From Phycisphaerae bacterium (GTDB lineage Bacteria; Planctomycetota; Phycisphaerae; Phycisphaerales; UBA1924), in contig PAKY01000115.1 in the NCBI GenBank assembly GCA_002706885.1, positions 1-35,802 of the forward strand: a stretch of DNA of 35,802 nt. The letters run 5' to 3'. The notes below the pieces were generated by a model. That model was not told where the DNA came from and did not search any database. It worked only from the letters and a program-made list of their open reading frames with translations. The position numbers and the translations under genes were made by a program. Each line of letters begins with the position of its first letter. The stretch's first letter is position 1. Positions 1 to 8,458 of the stretch are shown here, piece by piece.

Positions 1-127
1 ACGGCTCCGATGGCGTGGTCTCGGCGGTCGCCGTGAGGGCGCCGGCGGAGAGGGCCAGCAGGCCGGCGACGGTCCGCGGGCTCCAGCGGGCCCACGGGAG
101 GCTGAACGGCGTTCTGCGCTGATCCAT
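1..127 (-). CDS. Secreted protein, N-terminal fragment (runs off left edge)
   Basis: The minus strand reads a short charged start (MDQRRTPF) followed by a hydrophobic segment (VAGLLALSAGALTATA) and an AxA-like signal peptidase site before ETTPSEP, where the window ends. That is a typical Sec signal peptide, so the product is probably exported. I chose the ATG at 127 because GGAG (complement of 134-137) lies six bases upstream. In-frame ATGs at 139 and 163 are alternatives without a good ribosome site. Only about 42 residues are visible, so nothing can be said about function. Confidence 0.5.
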   Translation of the reverse strand, partial: MDQRRTPFSLPWARWSPRTVAGLLALSAGALTATAETTPSEP

Positions 128-196
128 CGGCTGCTCCATCCGTGGCTCTGTCCGCTGCTCCATGGGCAGGATCATCGACCGCGGGCGCCAATCGGC

Positions 197-245
197 TTGA
201 CGGTGGCCCCGTCAGATTGACCCGCCGAGCCATCCACGATAGCGT
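197..245 (+). promoter_or_regulatory. Possible promoter of tRNA-Cys
   Basis: A TTGACC box at 217-222 is followed after 17 bases by TAGCGT at 240-245, about 33 bases before the tRNA. A second TTGACG lies at 197-202. The -35 match is good, the -10 match is poor (3 of 6), so this is a weak candidate. It sits between the divergent secreted-protein gene and the tRNA. Confidence 0.3.
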
Positions 246-277
246 CCGTGCTGGCGTTGCTCGTTTGCGACGCCGAA

Positions 278-351
278 GGCCGTGTGCCCGAGTGGACTAA
301 GGGAACGGATTGCAAATCCGTGATTCGTGGGTTCGAATCCCACCGCGGCCT
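278..351 (+). tRNA. tRNA-Cys (anticodon GCA)
   Basis: A full cloverleaf can be folded by eye. The acceptor stem is GGCCGTG (278-284) with CGCGGCC (344-350), including one G-U pair. The D arm has CCC/GGG. The anticodon stem is ACGGA/TCCGT (305-309/317-321) around the loop TTGCAAA, giving anticodon GCA at 312-314. There is a five-base variable loop, and the T arm is GTGGG/CCCAC around TTCGAAT (332-338). The anticodon arm closely resembles bacterial tRNA-Cys. CCA is not encoded (CTC follows), so the 3' end must be added by CCA-adding enzyme. Confidence 0.95.
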
Positions 352-446
352 CTTTCGACCGGGTGTGTCCGGCGTTTCGACCAGCCTCGCGGGCCGCTTC
401 GCGTGGGCTGCCCGATACCTGTCCACGCTGGCCCGGAGTTCTGATC

Positions 447-1529
447 GTGACTGAGCGCGAGACCGACCCGACGCAGGCGGCGGCCGTCACACTTTGGGGC
501 GCGTTCGACGGGTCGGCGGTTCACCTCTACACCCTTCGCAACCGAACGGGCGTCACGCTGCGGCTCAGCGACTACGGCGCGATGATCGTCGGGCTCGACG
601 CTCCGGATCGGGACGGGGCGTTCAGCGACATCGTTCTGGGGTTTGACACGCTCGATGAGTACGTCGCGTCGGACGTGTTCTTCGGGAGCATCGTGGGTCG
701 GTGCGCGAATCGGATCGCGGCGGGACGCTTCGAGCTCGACGGCACGGTGTACAAGCTCGCCACGAACAACGGGAGGCATCACCTGCACGGGGGCGACCGC
801 GGCTTCGATCGGTACGTCTGGGACGCGACGCTGGACGAGACGATCGATGGCGCGTCGGTGACATTCGCGCGTGTATCGGTGGATGGCGAGGAGGGGTATC
901 CGGGCGCGTTGCGGGCTTCGGTGACGTACACACTGACGCACGACAACGCTGTCATGGTCGAGATGACCGCCACGACGAACGCGCCGACGCTGTGCAACCT
1001 CGCGCAGCATGCGTACTGGAACCTTGGAGGGCACGCGAGCGGTTCGGTGGAAGGCCACACGCTCAGGCTGCACGCTTCGTCGTACACGCCTGTCGATGAC
1101 GAGGCGATTCCGACGGGGGCGACCAAACGCGTCGATGGCGGGCCGTTCGACTTCCGAGAAGCCAAGGCGATCGGGCGGGATCTGGGGCGTGTGCCGGGCT
1201 CGACGGTCGGGTACGACCACAACTTCGTCGTCGATGGTGAGGCGGGCGTTCTGCGGCCCGTCGCTGAGCTTCGCGATCCGGCTTCGGGCCGCACGCTGAC
1301 GCTTGCGTCCGATCATCCCGGCGTGCAGCTCTACACGGGCGGGTTTCTCGGGAAGACGGGTCCCGGCAAGGGTGGCTCGCGGTACGGCCCGCTCGGGGGC
1401 GTTTGCCTGGAAACGCAGTTCTATCCCAATGCCGTCAATGTGCCCGACTGGGACGGACCTGTACTCCGCCCGGGCCAGAGGTACCGCCACAATATGGTCG
1501 TCACGCTCGGCGCGGAAGCTTTGTCCTGA
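447..1529 (+). CDS. galM: Aldose 1-epimerase (galactose mutarotase)
   Basis: This 360-residue enzyme interconverts the alpha and beta anomers of D-galactose (or glucose) so that galactokinase receives its substrate; it is normally cytosolic. Family landmarks are in order: GRCANRI at 84-90, the HLHGG sugar-binding motif at 112-116, NLAQHAYWNL with the catalytic His188, D257 in GYDHNF, and the catalytic Glu322 in LETQFYPNAVN. Length is normal for GalM. The start is GTG at 447, with GGAG at 435-438 eight bases upstream; reading frames beginning earlier would run into the tRNA. galK follows after 46 bases in the same direction, which fits a galactose operon. No galT or galE is in view. Confidence 0.93.
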   Translation: MTERETDPTQAAAVTLWGAFDGSAVHLYTLRNRTGVTLRLSDYGAMIVGLDAPDRDGAFSDIVLGFDTLDEYVASDVFFGSIVGRCANRIAAGRFELDGTVYKLATNNGRHHLHGGDRGFDRYVWDATLDETIDGASVTFARVSVDGEEGYPGALRASVTYTLTHDNAVMVEMTATTNAPTLCNLAQHAYWNLGGHASGSVEGHTLRLHASSYTPVDDEAIPTGATKRVDGGPFDFREAKAIGRDLGRVPGSTVGYDHNFVVDGEAGVLRPVAELRDPASGRTLTLASDHPGVQLYTGGFLGKTGPGKGGSRYGPLGGVCLETQFYPNAVNVPDWDGPVLRPGQRYRHNMVVTLGAEALS

Positions 1530-1575
1530 GCGCGAGCGGAAACGCCCCCCACTCCTGACCTGAGAGATTGCATCG

Positions 1576-2772
1576 ATGACCGAGCACGCCAGCGATACCG
1601 CCACGATTGATCCGATCAAGCGAGCCGTTCACGCGTATCGCGAGGCGTTCGGCGAGATGCCGACGCGCGTGGCGTTCGCGCCGGGGCGGGCGAACCTGAT
1701 CGGCGATCACACGGACTACTGCGAGGGGTTCGTGCTTCCGATCGCGCTGTCGATCGGATGCGCCTGCGCCGTCGGTTCGGCGGAGGCGGCGTCGCTCGAG
1801 GTCGTCGCGGCGGACTTCAACGAGTCGACCCGGCTCGAGGTCGATGGACCGATCGAGCCGGACGATCTCAATGACCAGCCCGGGTGGGCGCGGTACGCCA
1901 TCGGCACGTTCGAGACGGCGAGCCGCGCGATGCGACCCGCATCTCGCGGCGCGCGGATGGCCATCGCGAGCAGCGTGCCCCTCGGGAGCGGTCTTTCGAG
2001 CTCGGCGGCGCTCGAGGTGAGCGTGGCGATGGCGTTGAAGGGGCTGTGGGACGCGTCGATCGACGGCGTGGATCTCGCGAGAGCGTGCCAAGCGGCGGAG
2101 AACAACTACGCGGGCATGCCGTGCGGGCTGCTCGACCAGCTCGCGTCGGTGTTCGGCGCGACCGATCACGCGGTCCGGATCGATTGTCGGACGATGGATA
2201 TCGAACGAGCCGAGCTGCCGAACAGAGATGTAGCCGAGTTCGTTCTGATCGACAGCGACGTCCGACACTCACACACGACGAGCGCGTACGCCGAACGTCG
2301 CGCATCCTGCGAAGGGGCGGCCGCGTCACTGGGTGTGCGTTCGCTCCGCGATGTCGACACGTCGGACGAGCGGATCGGCTCGCTCCCTAGCGACCAGCGG
2401 GACGCGGTGCTGCATGTCACCTCCGAGAACGACCGTGTGCTTCGGTTCATCGACGCTCTTGCGGCGGGCGATCTCAAGGCCGCCGGCGAGCGGATGGTCG
2501 AGAGCCATCGCTCGCTGTCGGAGACGTACCGCGTGTCGTGCGACGAGATCGACGTTCTGGCTGAGCTCGTCAATGCGAGCGACGACGTGTTCGGCGCGCG
2601 CATGACAGGGGGCGGGTTCGGCGGGTGGCTCGTGGCGCTGATCCGTCCCGGGTCGGGCGAGCGTCTGATGGAGCGGGTGGCGCCTGCATACGCGGAGCGC
2701 GTCGGACGCAACGCGACGCTGCGGCACATCGTTCCGTCGGACGGCGCGCGGCTTGTCGAGTCGTGGTCGTAA
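1576..2772 (+). CDS. galK: Galactokinase
   Basis: This 398-residue GHMP-family kinase phosphorylates alpha-D-galactose to galactose 1-phosphate with ATP, the first committed Leloir step. The N-terminal galactokinase signature GRANLIGDHTDY is at 37-48, the ATP-binding loop PLGSGLSSSAA at 135-145, the catalytic base Asp187 in GLLDQLASVFG, and the C-terminal GHMP motif MTGGGFGG at 343-350. The signature has Asp where many family members have Glu (GDHTDY for GEHTDY), a conservative change. The ATG has a modest GAGAG upstream (1562-1566). It follows galM closely and is probably cotranscribed. A hairpin terminator lies just downstream. Confidence 0.95.
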   Translation: MTEHASDTATIDPIKRAVHAYREAFGEMPTRVAFAPGRANLIGDHTDYCEGFVLPIALSIGCACAVGSAEAASLEVVAADFNESTRLEVDGPIEPDDLNDQPGWARYAIGTFETASRAMRPASRGARMAIASSVPLGSGLSSSAALEVSVAMALKGLWDASIDGVDLARACQAAENNYAGMPCGLLDQLASVFGATDHAVRIDCRTMDIERAELPNRDVAEFVLIDSDVRHSHTTSAYAERRASCEGAAASLGVRSLRDVDTSDERIGSLPSDQRDAVLHVTSENDRVLRFIDALAAGDLKAAGERMVESHRSLSETYRVSCDEIDVLAELVNASDDVFGARMTGGGFGGWLVALIRPGSGERLMERVAPAYAERVGRNATLRHIVPSDGARLVESWS

Positions 2773-2805
2773 CGCCCATTGGCGATTCGCCGGCGTTGCG
2801 GAAGA

Positions 2806-2833
2806 CCCGCCCGCGACGGTGATCGCGGGCGGG
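2806..2833. terminator. Hairpin terminator between convergent genes
   Basis: CCCGCCCGCGA (2806-2816) pairs perfectly with TCGCGGGCGGG (2823-2833) around a six-base loop, an 11-bp GC-rich stem. It lies between the galK stop and the stop of the minus-strand dockerin-tailed gene, so it can end transcription from both sides. Neither flank has a long T run (the minus side has TCTTCC), so it is an imperfect intrinsic terminator. Confidence 0.65.
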
Positions 2834-2867
2834 CCTGAACAAAGAGGGATGATCTCAGACGATCAGA

Positions 2868-5003
2868 TCAGGGGCAGCCAGCGCCGAACGCCTGGAGGAA
2901 CAGGACGTTGTCGGCGATGTCGAACATGCCGTCGCAGTTGAAGTCGGCAAGCGGGTTCTGCGCTCCGAAGGCCTGGAGGAACGCCGTGGTGTCACCGACG
3001 TCGAGGGCTCCGAAGGGCGCCGCGATGTCGGCGGGGTTGCAGCCCGGCTCGTAGTTGGTCATGGCGCCGATGTAGATCAGCGAGTTGTACGACTCGTCGA
3101 GGCTGCTGGCGTTGCCGCCGCCCGCGGTCGGGTCCTCGAAGTCACCGTCGCCGTCGACGTCGTAGACGATGTCGACCGACACGACCACGCCACCGTTGGT
3201 GTTGGGGTCGGCGGGGGAGAGGTTCGCTGGATCCTGCCCGAGGGCCGCGGCGTTGGAGACGTTGCTCGACCAGAACGCGCCGGACGAGATCGAGTTCGAG
3301 TCGGAGATGCTGATGAACTGGATCTGGAATGGGACCCCGGAGTTGGCGCCCGTGAGCGTGGTTCCCGTGCCGAAGCCGGCGCGGATCACGAGCTCGAGGT
3401 CGTACGAGAAATCGGTCGGGTCGTAGACGGCGCGGAAGAGGCCAACGTCGGCGTCGTCCTCCGCGTCGAGCTGGAACGGGGCCACGAACCACACGTTGCC
3501 GGCGGAGTCGATCGACGGGGCGGAGAACGACGGGCCGGTCTGGCCCGCGAACGCGACGTCGATCGGAAGCAGTTCACCGATCGCCGTGCCGCCGGCTCCG
3601 TTGAGGATCTCCTTGTTGCCCTGGACGAAGCTCGCGTAGGCGACGAGGGTCTCCTGCACGACGCCGCCCGGGGTCTCGCGGAAGGCGACGATGTAGTTGT
3701 CGGGGTCCTGGTCGAAGCGGCTGGACTGGTTCTCGGCGAGGGTCACGGCGGCGATGAGGTCGCCGCCCGCCATCGTCGTGCCCGGAACGACCTGGACATC
3801 GACCTGGGCCGAGCCGCCGAGGAAGGCGGTCTGGCTGTAGTGATGGACCGACAGGCCGTTGGTGGTGTTCAGGACAAAGCTGTTGCTGTTGTCGGTGATG
3901 GTCGTGTTGCTGGGGTCGTAGAGGCGGCGGCTCGCGGCGATCGGGGCGCCCGAGGCGTCCACGGCGAAGACGTTGATGGTCTCGGTCTCACCGGAGAGCG
4001 GGGCGCCGCCCTTGGCGAGGTTGGCCATGGTGGCAACGCCCGGGGTCGCGAATCCGGCGAAGGTGTTGGGGGTCAGGGCGAGGCCACCGCGCTGATCGAC
4101 GGCGCTCGCGGCGCCAGCGCCGAAGAGGTGATCGGTGCTCGTTGAGAGCGGGGAGGCCCCGCCGAAGACGAACTGGCTCGAGAAGTTCGGCGCCGCGACG
4201 AGTCCGCTGCCGCCGAAGATCGACTCGGGCATCGCCTGCGGGATGGAGTGCGTCGTGGTCGTGCCGGTCAGGAGGATGTCGGTCGAGGCGGCGTCGCTCG
4301 CGGTGACCGAGCCGCCCGTGAGGACGTTGAACGTGGCGTCGGCGCGGTCGCACAGACGGGTGCGGATGAGGTTGTTGATGCTCGGGCTCGAGCCGGCGTC
4401 GGCGCGGTAGTAGGCGTTGCCGTCGGCGTCGATCGCGCCGACGCCGAGCTGGGCGGCGCCGCCGACGCCGATCGCGGACTCGTTGTTGGCGCCGAGGACG
4501 CGCTTGACATAGAGGCGGGTCGCGTCGCGGCAGTTCATCCAGATGACCGAGCCGTTGATCGTGTTGTTGTCGTTGCTGAAGCCCGAGAAGATCGCGGACT
4601 GCTGTACGACGCGATCGAGGTCGATCGAGAGCGTGGTCGGGGCCGAGTTGTTGGCGCCGACGCCCGGGCCAGCGGTGTCCCAGAACGCGAAGTCGTCGTC
4701 GAGCGAGGTCATGATGGTGTCGGCGCTGATGGCCTGGGCCGAGATGAGGCTGCCGAAGAAGCCCATCGGTCCGTCGACGTTGGGGCTCTTGTGCAGGTGG
4801 CCGAGGCCGAACCGGGTGCCCCAGCTCGTGCTGAAGGGGACGAGATCGACGATGTAGTTGTCAATCTGGTCGGCCGCTGCGAAGGCGTCGGGGCCGTCGC
4901 CCGGGAGGCCCGTGCCGAGGCTCGAGACGGAGTCCTGCGCGCACACCGAAGCGGCGGCGCCCGCGACCATGAGAAGGGCCATGATGTTCTTCGTGATCTT
5001 CAT
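2868..5003 (-). CDS. Exported protein with C-terminal GC-type dockerin tail
   Basis: This is a 711-residue protein of unknown function. It begins with a Sec signal peptide (MKITKNIMALLMVAGAAASVCA, cleavage near VCA/QD). The body is rich in Gly, Ser, Asn and Asp, predicting beta structure, with no catalytic motif I recognise. The C-terminus carries two dockerin-like repeats: a degenerate one (NPADIAAPFGALDVGD, then TTAFLQAFGA) and a second with a canonical calcium loop DFNCDGMFDIAD followed by NVLFLQAFGAGCP. The Cys pair fits the planctomycete 'GC-type dockerin' tail, thought to attach proteins to the cell surface or a matrix. The ATG at 5003 was chosen for the signal peptide and for AGGAG at 5014-5018. 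The longer upstream frame is Arg-rich and unlikely to be translated. Confidence 0.8.
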   Translation of the reverse strand: MKITKNIMALLMVAGAAASVCAQDSVSSLGTGLPGDGPDAFAAADQIDNYIVDLVPFSTSWGTRFGLGHLHKSPNVDGPMGFFGSLISAQAISADTIMTSLDDDFAFWDTAGPGVGANNSAPTTLSIDLDRVVQQSAIFSGFSNDNNTINGSVIWMNCRDATRLYVKRVLGANNESAIGVGGAAQLGVGAIDADGNAYYRADAGSSPSINNLIRTRLCDRADATFNVLTGGSVTASDAASTDILLTGTTTTHSIPQAMPESIFGGSGLVAAPNFSSQFVFGGASPLSTSTDHLFGAGAASAVDQRGGLALTPNTFAGFATPGVATMANLAKGGAPLSGETETINVFAVDASGAPIAASRRLYDPSNTTITDNSNSFVLNTTNGLSVHHYSQTAFLGGSAQVDVQVVPGTTMAGGDLIAAVTLAENQSSRFDQDPDNYIVAFRETPGGVVQETLVAYASFVQGNKEILNGAGGTAIGELLPIDVAFAGQTGPSFSAPSIDSAGNVWFVAPFQLDAEDDADVGLFRAVYDPTDFSYDLELVIRAGFGTGTTLTGANSGVPFQIQFISISDSNSISSGAFWSSNVSNAAALGQDPANLSPADPNTNGGVVVSVDIVYDVDGDGDFEDPTAGGGNASSLDESYNSLIYIGAMTNYEPGCNPADIAAPFGALDVGDTTAFLQAFGAQNPLADFNCDGMFDIADNVLFLQAFGAGCP

Positions 5004-5505
5004 CTTCCGCGATCTCCTACTGCAACTGAGACGTCCCGCGATCGGCCGACGCGGCCGGGCGTGGCGTCCCTTCGAGCACGAGGGGAGCAGAGCCATCGCG
5101 CAGCGACGGCCCGGGCTTCGGGACGAGCGTTCAACGCGACGGCGGGTGGATTGGCGTGGGCGGCTCGGCTTGGACGCCCCACGCTCAGTAAACACCGGGA
5201 AGATAGAAACGGCTTCTTTTCAGTCGCGAAATAGCGATTAAGAAACAACCAAGATCGTGAAGAACTTATATAGTATTCTTATATCTAGTCGGAGCCGTCG
5301 ACGGAACCGATGATCGGCGTTCGCCTTAGACGGAAAAGCGTTGACAGATACGTGATCGCGGGCGCGTGGACGGCTTGAGCGGAGCAGCGTCGCTTCACTC
5401 CCCGAAGGTCGGGAGGGCAGCAGTCTGACCCATCGACCGGACCGGACTCGACCGCGCCACTCGACCGAACGCGTTCATGGATTGCACGGAACAGATAGCG
5501 TCGGC
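5004..5505. other. Long leader and AT-rich promoter tract, no gene seen
   Basis: Immediately upstream of the dockerin-tailed gene lies a GC-rich leader (5004-5195), then an unusually AT-rich stretch (about 5200-5290). That stretch contains TATA-like strings on the minus strand such as TACTAT and TATAAG near 5266-5280. This is the likely promoter zone for the minus-strand gene, but I could not find a convincing -35/-10 pair. The remaining part, 5291-5505, separates it from the MFS gene stop. It holds a small palindrome (CCGATGATCGG, near 5308) and no clear terminator or coding frame. Confidence 0.4.
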
Positions 5506-6882
5506 CTATCGCCATCCGCTCGCATCGGCCGTTCGGTTTCTTCGCATCGCCAGAGGGAGCGCCAGGAGTCGAAACATCGACGAAATCACGAAGAGGAGCG
5601 CGTAGCCGCGCTCGGACTGATCGACCCGCCCGAGGATGAGCGCCCCAACCGCGGCGCCGCTGGCTGCCGCGACGCCATTGAGCAGCGCGAACTTCGAGAG
5701 CACCGCGACGCGGCGCGATTGCGGGACGGTGTCGAAGAGCAGGAGAAGCGTCGCGAGCTCGTAGCACGCCCAAAGGACGCCCGTCAACGCGTGTACGGCG
5801 AGGAGCCATTCGAACGAAGACGAAATGAGCCAGAGCCTCGGCAGCGCCACGGTACCGATGGCGCCGATCAGCATGACGCGTTTGGCGCCGAGGCGGTTGG
5901 CGATGCCGCCGAGTGTGGGCAGAACGATCGATCGCGTGACGAACGCGGTCGCAATCATGGTCATGAACTGGGGATAGGTGAGCGCGAGTTGATCGGACTC
6001 GAGCATATAGGGCGCGAAGAAGGGAACGGCGACGGAGGTAGCGAAGCTGAAGGCAAGCATGTAGCCAACGACGACGCCGCCCTGCTCGCGATGGAGACTT
6101 CGCAGGAACTCGGGCCACGCGACGTGACGGTGGCCACGAGGGATGGGGTGGGGCTCGGACTGCGCTCGCATGCACCAAGACGACACAAATCGGAGGGCGC
6201 CCGAAACGCCGAAGACGATCGCGTAGGCGAGCATGTCCTCCGCGCCCGCGCCGTCGCCGCCTCGCCCGAGCACCAGACCCCCCGTCACCATGCCCGCGAT
6301 GACGCAGATGTTGTGGGCCCTCGCGCGAGACGCCATGAACCGCGGACGCATGGCTCGCGGGAAGATGTCGGTGGCCCAGGTCATCCACGCGGGGCCGGCG
6401 GCGAGGCCGGCCGACCAATAGAGGCCAGCGACGACAAAGATGAGCCACGGGGGGACGACCCCGGCGCCCCAGAACTGACCCATCAGCGCCATCACGGCGA
6501 ACGCCATCATCGCCGTTGCCTGAAGCGAGACGAGGGACGCGGTCACGGCGCGGATCGATCCGATCGACGCGACGACCCACGGGAGGAGCAGCCCGAGAGC
6601 GGCTCCACCGAGTTGGGGGATGGGCGTCAGGAGGCCGGCTTCGCTCCCGTTCATGCCGACCGCGAGCGCGAAGGCAACGATGTAGCTTTCGCCGAGCCCC
6701 ACCATCAGGGCATAGAGCGAGCCGTCGGCGACACTCAACCGCATGTCGCGATGGACAAGATCGGACCGACGAAGCCTCATCCACGGGCCGCCTGCAAACG
6801 GCGCCAGCGGCGGGGGTCCGGTAACCAGAGGTAGGACGACGTTTGCGGACAGCGTGTCCGTGTTTTGATCGGACAATCGCAA
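5506..6882 (-). CDS. MFS-type transporter
   Basis: This is a polytopic membrane protein of up to 458 residues with about twelve hydrophobic segments, for example LLPWVVASIGSI, WLIFVVAGLYWSAGLAAGPA and ALTGVLWACYELATLLLLF. A larger central cytoplasmic loop (SSWCMRAQSEPHPIPRGHRH) divides the two halves, the usual 6+6 major facilitator layout. A GGIANRLGAKRVMLIGAIG stretch resembles the conserved MFS loop 8-9 motif. Substrate is unknown; its position beside a polysaccharide locus allows a sugar or oligosaccharide but does not prove it. The start is uncertain: the longest frame uses TTG at 6882, while ATG at 6780 would give 424 residues, a normal length, and would leave the palindrome at 6846-6860 in the untranslated region. 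Neither start has a strong ribosome site. Confidence 0.8.
   Translation of the reverse strand: MRLSDQNTDTLSANVVLPLVTGPPPLAPFAGGPWMRLRRSDLVHRDMRLSVADGSLYALMVGLGESYIVAFALAVGMNGSEAGLLTPIPQLGGAALGLLLPWVVASIGSIRAVTASLVSLQATAMMAFAVMALMGQFWGAGVVPPWLIFVVAGLYWSAGLAAGPAWMTWATDIFPRAMRPRFMASRARAHNICVIAGMVTGGLVLGRGGDGAGAEDMLAYAIVFGVSGALRFVSSWCMRAQSEPHPIPRGHRHVAWPEFLRSLHREQGGVVVGYMLAFSFATSVAVPFFAPYMLESDQLALTYPQFMTMIATAFVTRSIVLPTLGGIANRLGAKRVMLIGAIGTVALPRLWLISSSFEWLLAVHALTGVLWACYELATLLLLFDTVPQSRRVAVLSKFALLNGVAAASGAAVGALILGRVDQSERGYALLFVISSMFRLLALPLAMRRNRTADASGWR
6846..6860. repeat. Perfect 15-base inverted repeat, possible operator
   Basis: CGGACA-GCG-TGTCCG is a perfect palindrome with a three-base centre. 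It lies 52 bases upstream of the -35 box of the SGNH-led operon and 66 bases upstream of the alternative MFS start at 6780. If the MFS starts at 6882 it is inside the coding region and less likely to be regulatory. Confidence 0.3.
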
Positions 6883-6911
6883 CTTCCAAGGCGGCTGGAA
6901 GGGTTTTCACG

Positions 6912-6940
6912 TTGCATTGTCATAGCGATTGTGCCATACT
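6912..6940 (+). promoter_or_regulatory. Sigma-70-like promoter of the five-gene secreted-protein operon
   Basis: TTGCAT (6912-6917) and CATACT (6935-6940) are separated by exactly 17 bases. Transcription would start near 6947, which rules out the in-frame GTG at 6945 and supports ATG 6972. The -10 box and the bases after it (ATACTTTGAGT, 6936-6946) recur at the promoter of the GntR-type regulator gene. Confidence 0.55.
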
Positions 6941-6971
6941 TTGAGTGCCGTCAGATCAGGGGACGCGTTTC

Positions 6972-8417
6972 ATGCGCCGTATTGAAAGCATCTTCATCCA
7001 TCCCTCGCTGATGTGCGCCATCGCGCTGACGGCTGTCGCTGCGCCCACGGCCGTCGCGGAACAGCCGTACGCGGGCGAGATCGCTCGTTGGACCGCGCAG
7101 GATCGGCTCGATCCGCCCGAGGCTGGGGCGATTCTGTTCATCGGCAGTTCGAGCATCCGGCGGTGGGAACAGCTCACGCGGGACTTTGACGACTACCGCG
7201 TCATCCAGCGTGGGTACGGCGGTTGCCATTTCGATCACGTCAATCAGTACGCGGACGAGATCGTCCTCCCGTACAAGCCTTCGGCGATCGTCGTCTGGGC
7301 GGGCGCGAACGACCTGAACTCGGGTCAGCCGGCGGACGAGCTCGTCGAGGACTTCGAGGCATTCATCGAGAAGGTCCATGGCGAGCAGCCGGGAGTCGAG
7401 GTGTTCTACCTCGGCGTGACGTCGACGATCGGGAACGAGGCGAGCAAGGACGCGCGGGACGAAGCGAACGCCCGGATCTCGGAGTTGTGCGCACAGGGCG
7501 AGCGACTTCACTTCATCGATCTGCCAAGCGCGTTCTACGACCTCGGCGGGCCCGATGATGAGGCGTTCAGCGGGATGTACGTCGACGACCTGCACCTGAA
7601 CCGCAAGGGATATCGGTTCTGGACCTCACTGATCCGCCCGAACGTCGAGGCGGTCGTGAAGCCGAACAAGGCGTACCAGCCGAATCCGGATGCTCCGGGC
7701 GCGGGGGCGTCGATTCTCTTTGACTTCGGCCCGAGCAACGCCGAGGACGGCGCCCATACGACGGGCGCCGACACGAACGGGAACCACTGGAACAACTGGC
7801 ACGAGGCCAAGGGCAACGTCGCGGTGAATGCGGGCGAGCACCTCGCGGGGTTGGTGGACTCGAACGGCGAGCCGACGGGGGTCGGGATGGTCATCACGGG
7901 CGGGTTTGCGACCAATGGAGTCCGCAACGGCGGGCTGGCCGAGCCCGACGCGGATCGGCTCGGCGATCTCGCGGTCGCGACGGCCACGCAGGACTTTTTC
8001 TTCAGCAGCGCCGACGACCGCTGGGGCGGGGGCAACGACGACGCGGGCGGCGGGTTCATGCTGACCGGGCTCAACCCCGAGGGCTCGTACGACTTCCGCT
8101 TCTTCGGCTCGCGCGTGGATCCGAGCGAGACGCGGGCGACCGAATTTCGAGTGTTTGGCTCGAACCGCGGCAAGGCGACGCTGACGACGACCGGCGAGGG
8201 CGTCGGGTCGGACGGGGCCTACGCCGGCAACGACGGGGAGATCGCCGAGGTGTCGGGCATCTCGCCCGACCGGTTCGGACAGGTCTTCATCGACATGACG
8301 GTCGTCGAGGGGACGTACGCGTATCTCAACGCGATGGAGATGCGGGTACGGAGCCTCGGCGCGAGGGATCACGACAACAACGAACGCGGGGCGCACGCCG
8401 CCGCGCGTGAGAACTGA
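6972..8417 (+). CDS. Secreted SGNH/GDSL-type hydrolase with C-terminal beta domain
   Basis: This 481-residue exported protein has a signal peptide at 1-29 (ending AVA/EQ). Residues 45-225 are an SGNH hydrolase: block I IGSSS at 57-61 (Ser60 aligns with the GDS nucleophile), a block II Gly in RGYGG (80-84), block III GAND at 111-114, and block V DDLH with Asp205 and His208. Such enzymes remove acyl groups, often acetyl, from carbohydrates. Residues 247-478 form the beta-rich domain shared with the next genes (LFDFG, GNHWNN, ATATQDFFF, FRFFGSR, YLNAMEM). SGNH enzymes fused to this kind of domain occur in Bacteroidetes and Verrucomicrobia to my knowledge. ATG 6972 has AGGGGA eight bases upstream. 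It is the first gene of the operon, so a role as polysaccharide deacetylase is inferred. Confidence 0.87.
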   Translation: MRRIESIFIHPSLMCAIALTAVAAPTAVAEQPYAGEIARWTAQDRLDPPEAGAILFIGSSSIRRWEQLTRDFDDYRVIQRGYGGCHFDHVNQYADEIVLPYKPSAIVVWAGANDLNSGQPADELVEDFEAFIEKVHGEQPGVEVFYLGVTSTIGNEASKDARDEANARISELCAQGERLHFIDLPSAFYDLGGPDDEAFSGMYVDDLHLNRKGYRFWTSLIRPNVEAVVKPNKAYQPNPDAPGAGASILFDFGPSNAEDGAHTTGADTNGNHWNNWHEAKGNVAVNAGEHLAGLVDSNGEPTGVGMVITGGFATNGVRNGGLAEPDADRLGDLAVATATQDFFFSSADDRWGGGNDDAGGGFMLTGLNPEGSYDFRFFGSRVDPSETRATEFRVFGSNRGKATLTTTGEGVGSDGAYAGNDGEIAEVSGISPDRFGQVFIDMTVVEGTYAYLNAMEMRVRSLGARDHDNNERGAHAAAREN

Positions 8418-8458
8418 ACGGGCGGGCCGACCGCCGCACACTCCGGAGGGATCATCCG

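Noticed and set aside
212..490. Short minus-strand frames containing FEPTNHGFAIRSLSP or SNPRITDLQS
   Set aside because: These peptides are the known artefact of translating a tRNA gene on the reverse strand; the tRNA-Cys explains them.
5285..6910. A 541-codon minus-strand frame overlapping the MFS gene
   Set aside because: The competing frame encodes about twelve membrane helices; this one is Arg/His/Pro-rich and featureless.
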